Of a stretch of DNA of 64,000 nt, positions 26,697 through 34,152 are shown in pieces; position 1 is the first letter of the stretch, and every line of letters begins with the position of its first letter. Where the stretch lies: the NCBI GenBank assembly GCA_965230525.1, contig OZ246008.1, positions 2,666,001-2,730,000 of the forward strand, read 5' to 3'. The notes beneath the pieces were generated by a model that searched no databases, was not told where the DNA came from, and worked only from the letters and a program-made list of their open reading frames with translations. This DNA comes from GCA-002733465 sp965230525. GTDB taxonomy: Bacteria > Pseudomonadota > Gammaproteobacteria > Enterobacterales > Kangiellaceae. The position numbers and the translations under genes were made by a program.

Positions 26697-27200
26697 CTAA
26701 AAGAGTTCAATTTCTGAAGACGCCGGATCATGGCTAAAGGTTTTTTCGATCAATGATTTGACCGCAGATTCAAATCCAACACCACTGCGAATACTATTGA
26801 ACAACTCAGTTTCTTCTCGCATGGTATAACTCTTTTCAATATTGGCAAATATTTGATTCCACTCGGCCTCATTGCCACTCGCCTTGGCTTCGAGGGCATT
26901 AATAGCATCTTGAATATTGGTCATAATGTGTTGCAAGCGCTGGGTCATACGGTCGTAAAACTGAAAATTTATAATGGCGTTTTGTACTTTTGACTGAGTA
27001 TTGGTATGTATTGCCCGCAATTGATCAATGTCATGTTGCTCATTCGACCCGATCAGGCCTTCTACCGCATTGTACCCTTCAACAATTTCAATAAATAATT
27101 TGGATAAGTCGTCAAAAGGTTGTTCAGTTTCTTTCAACGACAGAGCCAGTTGGGCCGCTGCTAACTGTAACAATGTCACTTGATTATTATGATGATCCAT
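26697..27200 (-). CDS. Helical protein with a CheZ-like DxxxQ motif
   Basis: A 167-residue, almost wholly helical soluble protein of no family I can name with certainty. Helix residues 78-92 read NFQFYDRMTQRLQHI. Asp83 and Gln87 have the same spacing as the catalytic Asp143 and Gln147 of E. coli CheZ (DLTGQ), in a similar FQ-D-x3-Q context. The C-terminus ends in an acidic SEIELF tail, loosely like the CheY-binding tail of CheZ. It lies alone between the RND operon and psrA. Phosphatase activity on a receiver domain is inference. Confidence 0.65.
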   Translation of the reverse strand: MDHHNNQVTLLQLAAAQLALSLKETEQPFDDLSKLFIEIVEGYNAVEGLIGSNEQHDIDQLRAIHTNTQSKVQNAIINFQFYDRMTQRLQHIMTNIQDAINALEAKASGNEAEWNQIFANIEKSYTMREETELFNSIRSGVGFESAVKSLIEKTFSHDPASSEIELF

Positions 27201-27375
27201 CTGAAATCCGTTAAAAGGTTGATGTTGTTTTTATGAATATTACCCAAGTCTATTTTGAGTATAGGAAACCATTGGGTAAATTTCACACTGCTTTGCAAAA
27301 TGTTTAATAGCTGGCGCTATGTGATTGGAACTGAAAATCTGTCTTACCTCTAAACACCAATTGATGGGCTACTAC

Positions 27376-27404
27376 TTGACATTTTTGCGTTTAGAACGTA
27401 TGTT
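27376..27404 (+). promoter_or_regulatory. Sigma-70 promoter of psrA-fadE
   Basis: A consensus -35 TTGACA (27376-27381) and a -10 TATGTT (27399-27404) are separated by exactly 17 bp. The expected start of transcription near 27411 gives a leader of about 30 nt before the psrA start. Confidence 0.8.
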
Positions 27405-27421
27405 TCAAACAGTTGTTTGAA
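27404..27421 (+). promoter_or_regulatory. PsrA-type operator overlapping the psrA start of transcription
   Basis: TTCAAAC (27404-27410), AGTT, GTTTGAA (27415-27421) is a perfect 7-bp inverted repeat. It contains CAAAC-N4-GTTTG, which fits the published Pseudomonas PsrA motif G/C-AAAC-N2-4-GTTT-G/C. It covers the end of the -10 box and the predicted start site, so binding should repress transcription. Autoregulation of psrA and co-control of fadE are implied. Confidence 0.82.
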
Positions 27422-27442
27422 TTCTGCCTGAGAGGGTTGTCG

Positions 27443-28141
27443 TTGAGTACTACCAAAGACAAAATATTAGATGCTGCAGAGCGCTTATTCGCAGATCACG
27501 GTTTTTCTGAAACAAGCTTACGTATGATCACTGCAAGAGCCAATGTTAACTTAGCTTCGGTAAATTACCATTTTGGAAGTAAAAAGACTTTGATACAAGC
27601 GGTGTTTGAGCGCTTTATGGAAAAGTTTACAAGTGATCTCAGCAGTGAAATGAGTCGTATAAGTGTTAACAGGAATGAATTAACTGTTTTGGACGTTTTA
27701 AGTACACTAATAAAGCCCATTGCTAATTTAGAAGAGCTTCGTCCTCACGGTGCTGGCGTATTTATGAATCTACTTGGCAGGGCTTATGCTGAAACTCAAG
27801 GACATATTAGGCGATTTGCCCTCGAACGTTACTCCGATGTACTTCATCAATTTACTGAATTGTTACATCAAACAAGTCCTCATTTGGAGAAACAAGCGAT
27901 GTTTTGGCGTTTACATTTTATGCTGGGGTCATTCATTTTTACCCTAGCAGGCCACAAGGCACTGCAAGAAATTTCCGAAAGTGATTTCAAACAAAAAATT
28001 TCTATAGAAGAAATCATTAGCCAGCTGGTTCCATTTATGTCAGCTGGTTTTTCATACGAGTCGAACCAGTCTCAAGTTAAACAACAAGCCAATATTGAAC
28101 GTTTTACCACAGCTCTTTCTGCAGGAGATGTTTCATCATGA
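27443..28141 (+). CDS. psrA: PsrA-like TetR family regulator of fatty acid degradation
   Basis: A 232-residue TetR repressor. The DNA-binding domain has ILDAAERLFADHGFSETSLR and the recognition segment ANVNLASVNYHFGSKKTLI, matching Pseudomonas PsrA, which is released by long-chain acyl ligands. I place the start at TTG 27443, because AGAGGG (27431-27436) lies 6 nt upstream and it gives the typical length before the first helix; in-frame TTG codons exist further up. It overlaps fadE by 4 nt, so regulator and target enzyme are cotranscribed. Confidence 0.92.
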   Translation: MSTTKDKILDAAERLFADHGFSETSLRMITARANVNLASVNYHFGSKKTLIQAVFERFMEKFTSDLSSEMSRISVNRNELTVLDVLSTLIKPIANLEELRPHGAGVFMNLLGRAYAETQGHIRRFALERYSDVLHQFTELLHQTSPHLEKQAMFWRLHFMLGSFIFTLAGHKALQEISESDFKQKISIEEIISQLVPFMSAGFSYESNQSQVKQQANIERFTTALSAGDVSS

Positions 28142-30603
28142 TTTTACTATTTCAAATTCTTATTCTTTTAGCTGTAATGTGGGCAAGTGCTTATTTCCGA
28201 GCTCGCATGGGAACCGCTTTAGCTGCGGCTGGGGCCGCGTTAGTGATGTTGACCATCACCAGCGAATTTCGCTTGATTCCATGGCTGTTATTTTTGCCAG
28301 TTGCGGTTTTGTTTTTTGCCGACGATCTTCGTAAAGACAAAATAACCCGTCCGGTTTACAAGTTCTTCAAAAGCGTTTTACCCCCCATGAATCAAACAGA
28401 AAAAGAAGCACTGGATGCCGGTGATGTTTGGTGGGACGGAGAACTGTTTAAAGGTGATCCTGACTGGCAATCAATGCTAAAAACCTCGCCACCACAACTG
28501 ACTTCGGAAGAGCAAGCATTTATCGATAACCAAGTTGAAACCGTTTGCGAAATGGTGAGTGATTGGGATATTAGCTTTCAAGATAAAGATCTGCCGAAGA
28601 AGGCTTGGGATTATTTAAAGAAGGAAGGGTTTCTTGGTTTAATTATCCCAAAAGAATACGGTGGTAAAGGGTTCTCGGCATTTGGCCACTCGAGTATTGT
28701 GACAAAGTTGGCGTCTCGTTCTGGCGCGTTAGGTGTAAGTGTGATGGTTCCAAATTCGCTCGGTCCCTCCGAATTATTACTGCATTACGGTACAGAGCAA
28801 CAAAAAAATTACTACTTGCCTCGGTTGGCCAAAGGTCAAGAAGTCCCTTGCTTTGCCTTAACTGGCCCCAAAGCGGGTTCTGATGCTGGCGCAATGCCCG
28901 ACACTGGCATCGTGTGTATGGGTGAGCATGAAGGAGAGCAGGTTTTAGGGATCAAATTAAACTGGGATAAACGTTACATCACCCTAGCGCCCGTCGCGAC
29001 AGTACTGGGTCTTGCTTTCAAATTGTATGACCCAGAAAATTTAATCGGAGAGCAGCAAGATATTGGTATCACGGTAGCACTAATCCCAACCAGTCACAAA
29101 GGGGTCGAAATCGGTAACCGGCATTATCCTGTTGGCTCACCCTTTATGAATGGTCCAACTCGAGGTCAGGATGTGTTTATACCGATGGATTGGATTGTGG
29201 GTGGACAAGACTTTGCCGGTAAAGGTTGGAAGATGTTGGTCGAGTGTTTGTCCGCAGGCCGTGGCATTTCATTGCCTTCAGGAGCAACAGCGGCAGCAAA
29301 GGTTGCTTATCGTTCAACTGGGGCTTATGCCATTTTACGTCAGCAGTTCAAAACCGAAATTGCTAAGTTTGAAGGAGTGGAAGAAGCCTTAGCGCGCATT
29401 GCGGGCGCTACTTATCAACTTGAAGCGGCACGAATTACCACCGCAGGAGCCGTTGATGCCGGATATAAACCTTCGGTTGTGACCGCCATTGCTAAATATC
29501 ATATGACGGAATCGGCACGAAGTTTAATCAACGACGCGATGGATATTCATGGTGGTCGCGGTGTTATTCAAGGTGAACGTAACTATCTAGCGAATGGATT
29601 TATGGGATCGCCAGTGAGTATTACGGTTGAAGGCGCTAATATTTTGACCCGCAATCTGATGATCTTTGGTCAAGGAGCGGTGCGCTGTCATCCATTTGTT
29701 TATCGTGAAATGCAGGCCGCGGCTAATCCAAACGAAGAGCAGGGGTTAGAAGAGTTTGATTCACTACTGTTTAGGCACGTAGGTTATGGCCTAAGTAATT
29801 TTATTCGTACCATTAGTCTAAGTTTGACCGCCGGTAAAGTCGCCTCTAAACCGGTCGATGGAGAGACTGGTCATTATTATCAGCAGCTTACCCGTATGAG
29901 TTCTGCGCTGGCGTTAGTTTCGGATTTATCCATGGCTATTTTAGGTGGTGAGTTAAAAAGAAAAGAGCGGCTCTCTGCACGCTTAGGCGATGTATTGAGT
30001 TATCTTTACATGTCGTCTGCAGTACTCAAATACTACCAAGACAATGGACAACAGGGCGCTGATTTAGTCTATGTTAAGTGGACTCTAGAGCGTAACCTAT
30101 TTTTAATTCAAAAGGCTTTTGTAGAGTTTTTTGAAAACTTCAAACCCAAGTGGCTAGGGAAAGTTTTAAAACGCGTGATCTTTCCGTATGGATTAGCTTA
30201 CAAAAAGCCAAGCGATAAACTTGACCATCAAGTCGTTCAAGCAATGATTTCTGATAATGAGCTTCGTGACCGTCTAACAAAAAATATTTACGTCGGTGAC
30301 CAGAGTCAGCCTGTTGGTCGAGTTGAACACGCTTTCAAACAAGTGTTGGCGGCGGTTCCTGTCGCCAAAAAACTACGTAAGGCAATTAAGCAAAATACCA
30401 TCGAAGCGTCAGAATCTCTCGAGCAATTAGTTGAAGCGGCGGTGGCTGCCAAGGTTATCGATGAGGCAGAAGGGGCGCTTTACTTGGAGGCTGAAACGCT
30501 GAGACTCGATGCCATTCAAGTCGATGAGTACAGTAAAGATTATATTAAAGGCAAAAAAAACAAAGTAAGCAAAAGCAAAAGCAAAAACGAAAAAGCCGCC
30601 TAA
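28138..30603 (+). CDS. fadE: FadE-type acyl-CoA dehydrogenase
   Basis: Catalyses the first oxidation step of fatty acid beta-oxidation. The 821-residue length matches FadE (E. coli 814). Two N-terminal membrane helices (residues 1-65) precede acyl-CoA dehydrogenase N-terminal, middle and C-terminal domains and a FadE-specific C-terminal extension. Key segments are GLIIPKEYGGKGFSAFGHS, PCFALTGPKAGSDAG and AMDIHGGRGVIQGERNYLA. The last 15-20 residues are Lys/Ser-rich. Translation is coupled to psrA by an ATGA overlap. Confidence 0.96.
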   Translation: MILLFQILILLAVMWASAYFRARMGTALAAAGAALVMLTITSEFRLIPWLLFLPVAVLFFADDLRKDKITRPVYKFFKSVLPPMNQTEKEALDAGDVWWDGELFKGDPDWQSMLKTSPPQLTSEEQAFIDNQVETVCEMVSDWDISFQDKDLPKKAWDYLKKEGFLGLIIPKEYGGKGFSAFGHSSIVTKLASRSGALGVSVMVPNSLGPSELLLHYGTEQQKNYYLPRLAKGQEVPCFALTGPKAGSDAGAMPDTGIVCMGEHEGEQVLGIKLNWDKRYITLAPVATVLGLAFKLYDPENLIGEQQDIGITVALIPTSHKGVEIGNRHYPVGSPFMNGPTRGQDVFIPMDWIVGGQDFAGKGWKMLVECLSAGRGISLPSGATAAAKVAYRSTGAYAILRQQFKTEIAKFEGVEEALARIAGATYQLEAARITTAGAVDAGYKPSVVTAIAKYHMTESARSLINDAMDIHGGRGVIQGERNYLANGFMGSPVSITVEGANILTRNLMIFGQGAVRCHPFVYREMQAAANPNEEQGLEEFDSLLFRHVGYGLSNFIRTISLSLTAGKVASKPVDGETGHYYQQLTRMSSALALVSDLSMAILGGELKRKERLSARLGDVLSYLYMSSAVLKYYQDNGQQGADLVYVKWTLERNLFLIQKAFVEFFENFKPKWLGKVLKRVIFPYGLAYKKPSDKLDHQVVQAMISDNELRDRLTKNIYVGDQSQPVGRVEHAFKQVLAAVPVAKKLRKAIKQNTIEASESLEQLVEAAVAAKVIDEAEGALYLEAETLRLDAIQVDEYSKDYIKGKKNKVSKSKSKNEKAA

Positions 30604-30614
30604 TCTAACCCACC

Positions 30615-30665
30615 GAGGGCTCGCTCTTAACAGTGCTTAAATTTTGCACAAATAAGCGAGCTCTT
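30615..30665 (+). terminator. Hairpin after fadE
   Basis: GAGGGCTCGCT (30615-30625) pairs with AGCGAGCTCTT (30655-30665) with G-U wobbles, with an inner GTGC/GCAC element in the loop. There is no U-run after it, so it may be a processed 3' end or a weak terminator for psrA-fadE. Confidence 0.4.
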
Positions 30666-30832
30666 CGGCACGCCAATGCGAACACTGTCTAGATTAATAA
30701 CGGTTGATTGCGATTAGTGCTTGAACAACCCCGCGTTGTTTGGCAACATCTCGACATTATTTAGATTCAGTATTGATTCATTAAGACTGATTATTATTGA
30801 TGACAAACATCATCTTCAATCAGAGGTAGTTT

Positions 30833-31498
30833 ATGAAAGATTTTTTCTCTAAGTCACAGGTTGCAAAAGCGATTATCATCGCAACCAGTTTAACTTTGGC
30901 GGCATGCCAGACTGTCGATCCTAACACGGGTGAAACTAAAACCAGCAATACCGTCAAAGGAGCCGCAATTGGTGCGCTTGTTTGTGGCGCGATCGGAGCC
31001 AGAGAGAACAGCCAGCATGCCAGAAATGCTGCACTTGGTTGTGGGGTAATTGGCGCTGGTATTGGTGCATACATGGATAAGCAGGAGCAAGAGCTGAGAG
31101 AGTCTCTTGCAGAAACAGGCGTTAGCGTAGAGCGAGATGGCGATAACATTAATTTGATCATGCCTGGCAATATCACTTTTGCAACTGCAAAGGCTAACAT
31201 TCAATCTAACTTTTATCCGATTTTAGATTCTGTAGCAACAGTGCTCGGCAACTATAAAAAGACCGCAATTGAAGTGGAAGGTCATACCGATTCGGTTGGT
31301 GCAATGAGCTACAATCTAGAGTTGTCCGAGAAAAGAGCAAAGTCGGTAGCGCAACACCTCATCTCAAAAGGTGTTGCCGCTAAGCGTATTATTCACTTCG
31401 GCAAGGGGCCGATGCGTCCAGTTGCGAGTAACCAAACTGAAGAGGGGCGCGCTCAGAACCGTCGCGTTGAAATTCGAATAAGAGCAATTACTGAATAA
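30833..31498 (+). CDS. OmpA-family outer-membrane lipoprotein (YiaD-like)
   Basis: A 221-residue lipoprotein. The signal ends in the lipobox LAAC (Cys25). A glycine-zipper region (about residues 42-80, with AAIGALVCGAIGA and LGCGVIGAGIGAY) precedes a C-terminal OmpA-like peptidoglycan-binding domain (about 110-221). The latter contains VEGHTDSVGAMSYN and the NRRVEIRI ending with the conserved arginines. This layout matches YiaD-type proteins that tether the outer membrane to peptidoglycan. AGAGG lies before the ATG. It is monocistronic with its own terminator. Confidence 0.92.
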   Translation: MKDFFSKSQVAKAIIIATSLTLAACQTVDPNTGETKTSNTVKGAAIGALVCGAIGARENSQHARNAALGCGVIGAGIGAYMDKQEQELRESLAETGVSVERDGDNINLIMPGNITFATAKANIQSNFYPILDSVATVLGNYKKTAIEVEGHTDSVGAMSYNLELSEKRAKSVAQHLISKGVAAKRIIHFGKGPMRPVASNQTEEGRAQNRRVEIRIRAITE

Positions 31499-31531
31499 AA
31501 TCGCGCGCAAATTTCAATAATTGATAGATCT

Positions 31532-31565
31532 AAAAGCCCGTAAGTTAAGCTTACGGGCTTTTTTT
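31532..31565 (+). terminator. Intrinsic terminator after the OmpA-like lipoprotein gene
   Basis: AAAAGCCCGTAAG (31532-31544) and CTTACGGGCTTTT (31550-31562) form a perfect 13-bp stem with a 5-nt loop, followed by T residues to 31565. This is a strong rho-independent terminator. Confidence 0.94.
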
Positions 31566-31697
31566 AATTTAAAATCGAGTACACTATGGGGCTGGACTGT
31601 TCTCAGAACTACAAATAGACTTGAGCTCAGTAACTGGTTTGACTCACGAACGATTGAATTATAAAAAAACGGTAGATGACTTAGGACACTGTCAAAG

Positions 31698-32537
31698 ATG
31701 CCAAAGCGACTAAAAAAATATAGTCAAGGTGAACCTCTCTCGCCGTGGCGAGAAAAACTGCATGAAATTATTTTTGAGGCTGACACGCCTGCAGGAAAGC
31801 GTTTCGATGTGTTCTTAATTGCGGCTATTACGATTAGTGTCATTGCCGTTATGCTCGAGAGCGTGGAGTCAATTCGCGCAGAATATGGCATGTTGCTCGA
31901 TATTGTTGAGTGGACGTTTACTATTTTATTTGCAATTGAGTATGTGCTCAGACTCATTAGTGTCAGAAACCCAAGGCTGTATGCATTCAGTGTCTTAGGT
32001 ATTGTCGACCTTGTTTCAATTTTACCCAGTTTCATCGCGCTTTATTATGTCGGTGCAGAAACTTTTCTGGTTGTGAGAGTGCTACGAGTTCTGCGTATTT
32101 TTAGGGTGTTCAAGTTAGCGGAATATATCGGTGAGGCGAATACTTTGCTTATTGCGCTGCGAGCTAGTCGGAAAAAAATCACCATATTTCTCTACTCTAT
32201 TTTTATATTTGTGGTGGTGTTTGGGTCGGTGATGTACCTGATTGAAGGTGCTGATAATGGCTTTACCAGTATTCCTAAATCAGTCTATTGGGCAATTGTG
32301 ACCCTGACTACTGTGGGATATGGCGATATGGTGCCGCAAACTCAAATCGGACAAATGATCGCGGCAACGGTGATGATCTTAGGTTACGCCATTATCGCAG
32401 TTCCTACCGGAATTTATAGTGCAGAGCTGGCCAGAGCTGTTAAAAGTGAAGTCAGTTCAGCGGCTTGCCAAAACTGCAGTGAAGATGGTCATGATATTGA
32501 CGCGGATTATTGTAAATATTGCGGAGCGCGTTTATGA
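31698..32537 (+). CDS. Voltage-gated-type potassium channel with C-terminal zinc ribbon
   Basis: A 279-residue six-helix Kv-type channel. The S4 segment has arginines at every third position (R127, R130, R133, R136). The pore signature is TTVGYGD with the filter at 205-210. After S6 the protein ends in a short zinc-ribbon-like motif with CQNC (257-260) and CKYC (272-275). Its stop overlaps the next start in ATGA. Membrane-potential gating is inferred from S4. The role of the metal-binding tail is unknown. Confidence 0.93.
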   Translation: MPKRLKKYSQGEPLSPWREKLHEIIFEADTPAGKRFDVFLIAAITISVIAVMLESVESIRAEYGMLLDIVEWTFTILFAIEYVLRLISVRNPRLYAFSVLGIVDLVSILPSFIALYYVGAETFLVVRVLRVLRIFRVFKLAEYIGEANTLLIALRASRKKITIFLYSIFIFVVVFGSVMYLIEGADNGFTSIPKSVYWAIVTLTTVGYGDMVPQTQIGQMIAATVMILGYAIIAVPTGIYSAELARAVKSEVSSAACQNCSEDGHDIDADYCKYCGARL

Positions 32538-33466
32538 GCCAATTGAGTCCTCTAAATCACCGTTTGAGTGAGTCAGATCGGCATGCTTATCTGGACGCCT
32601 TGGGGGTGACTCAATGGCTGCCCAAAAATCAGCCGCTGAATGCCGCTGAGCTTTCTCCACCACTCGCTCATCAGGATAAACTGCAAGAGCCTTCGGCCGA
32701 AAAAGCGCCTTCAGCCGAAAAAGAGCCTTTAGTCTCAGGAGCAGAAAACCGCCCCAATCAACTCAATTCAGAACAATTCCACCAAGCGAGTGAGGACTTA
32801 GAAAGCAAAACACCCGCAGTTAACGTGTCTGCGACTCATGAAACCCCGAAAATCGAACCGGATAACCAGCAACCATCTTCGTCCACACAAGCCAAAACGC
32901 AAGACCAAGACGTTTCGCCGCAACAGTCAGAGGTAAAAGGAGAACAATCCAATGAAGCCTCGCCGCAGTATTACTTGAAAACCGTCAATTGGACTAATGC
33001 GGTGCTGTCCGAAGAGAATGCTAAAAAGCTGCTAATTATTTGTCGGCATCAAATAGAACAACCGGCAAATAGCTTTGCGCGAGCCAACTCCCCCAGCCAG
33101 TTTATGACCGATTTTATTAACTGCTTCAATCACTTAATGGCAGGCTTTAACAAAGAATTTAAGGTTAGCTTGGCTCACTTATCGGCAGCGGGGCTCAGTG
33201 AGGAATGTGTAGCGTTATCGGATGCAATGCAAACCAATCAACCCACTGCGGTGCTATTATTAGGTGATGAAACCGTGGCCAATTTATTGGGAGAAGCGTT
33301 GAATGTCGCCAATGCACGAAGTCAGATGCACCGGTTAGCCGATGGAACGCCAGCCCTAGTCAGCTACCACCCGTTTGATTTGATCCAAAACCCCGCACTT
33401 AAACGATTAGCCTACGAAGACTTGGTACTAGCAAACGAGCTCCTTACTCAAGAACAAGCATCTTAG
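32534..33466 (+). CDS. HolD-like protein (DNA polymerase III psi subunit candidate) with a long polar linker
   Basis: A 310-residue protein directly upstream of rimI, the holD position in E. coli. Residues 19-31 read YLDALGVTQWLPK, closely resembling the E. coli HolD N-terminal segment LQQLGITQW that contacts the clamp loader. A Glu/Ser/Gln-rich, disordered-looking linker (about 40-150, with a repeated PSAEK) leads to a folded C-terminal domain (about 155-310) with VLLLGDETVANLLG and ALVSYHPFDLIQNPALKRLA. E. coli HolD is only about 137 residues, so this is more than twice as long. The ATG at 32534 overlaps the channel stop by 4 nt. Confidence 0.7.
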   Translation: MSQLSPLNHRLSESDRHAYLDALGVTQWLPKNQPLNAAELSPPLAHQDKLQEPSAEKAPSAEKEPLVSGAENRPNQLNSEQFHQASEDLESKTPAVNVSATHETPKIEPDNQQPSSSTQAKTQDQDVSPQQSEVKGEQSNEASPQYYLKTVNWTNAVLSEENAKKLLIICRHQIEQPANSFARANSPSQFMTDFINCFNHLMAGFNKEFKVSLAHLSAAGLSEECVALSDAMQTNQPTAVLLLGDETVANLLGEALNVANARSQMHRLADGTPALVSYHPFDLIQNPALKRLAYEDLVLANELLTQEQAS

Positions 33467-33474
33467 AGTCGTCG

Positions 33475-33933
33475 ATGCCATGCGAGCCCCTGAAAATCCG
33501 ACAAGCCAGTATGCAAGATATTGAGCTGATACTGGAAAATGAATCTGCTTGTTATGAGATACCTTGGTCTCAAAAGAGTATTGAAGCCTGCTTTTCTGAT
33601 GACTATCAGTTTTGGGTGATGCTAGACCAAACTCAGCAACAATTAATAGGCCATATGATTATTCAATCGGTGGTTGACGAAATTCATCTTCATAACGTTT
33701 GTGTTAATCCGGCCTATCAATCTAGAGGGTTGGGTAAGTATTGGATAGAACACTTGTTGCAAGTCGCATCGAGCGGTCAGAATAACGTTATTTTTCTTGA
33801 AGTCAGGCAATCTAATTTTCGAGCCATCAATCTTTATCGTCAGCATCGCTTTGAGGTTATTGCAACTCGCAAGAACTACTACAGGACGCCTGACGGCAGC
33901 GAACACGGACTGGTTATGGAGTTGCGCCTGTAA
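33475..33933 (+). CDS. rimI: RimI, ribosomal protein S18 N-acetyltransferase
   Basis: A 152-residue GNAT acetyltransferase that acetylates the N-terminal alanine of ribosomal protein S18. The acetyl-CoA binding motif A is HNVCVNPAYQSRGLGKYWIE. The later EVRQSNFRAINLYRQHRFEV segment matches RimI closely. The ATG lies 8 nt after the stop of the HolD-like gene, keeping the known holD-rimI order. A hairpin lies shortly after its stop. Confidence 0.92.
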   Translation: MPCEPLKIRQASMQDIELILENESACYEIPWSQKSIEACFSDDYQFWVMLDQTQQQLIGHMIIQSVVDEIHLHNVCVNPAYQSRGLGKYWIEHLLQVASSGQNNVIFLEVRQSNFRAINLYRQHRFEVIATRKNYYRTPDGSEHGLVMELRL

Positions 33934-33945
33934 CCCGCTGCTGAT

Positions 33946-33965
33946 GTAATTCTCAAAAGAATTAC
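33946..33965 (+). terminator. Hairpin after rimI
   Basis: GTAATTCT (33946-33953), loop CAAA, AGAATTAC (33958-33965): a perfect 8-bp stem starting 13 nt after the rimI stop. It is AT-rich and lacks a U-run, so it would be a weak terminator or an RNA-stabilising element. Confidence 0.4.
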
Positions 33966-34152
33966 TCCTCAATTAAGCTATTTATTATTGCCAATCAATA
34001 ATACTGAAAGCTGCCATCAGGCGGTTTTGATTGAGTTGCGGTCAGTTATTAGGGATAATTGCGCGCTTTGGAGAATGGAGGCTAAATAAATGTGTTATCT
34101 AGCCGATTTATTCTCTGAATTTGAATAAGCCCAAACAGTCCTAGGAATTACA

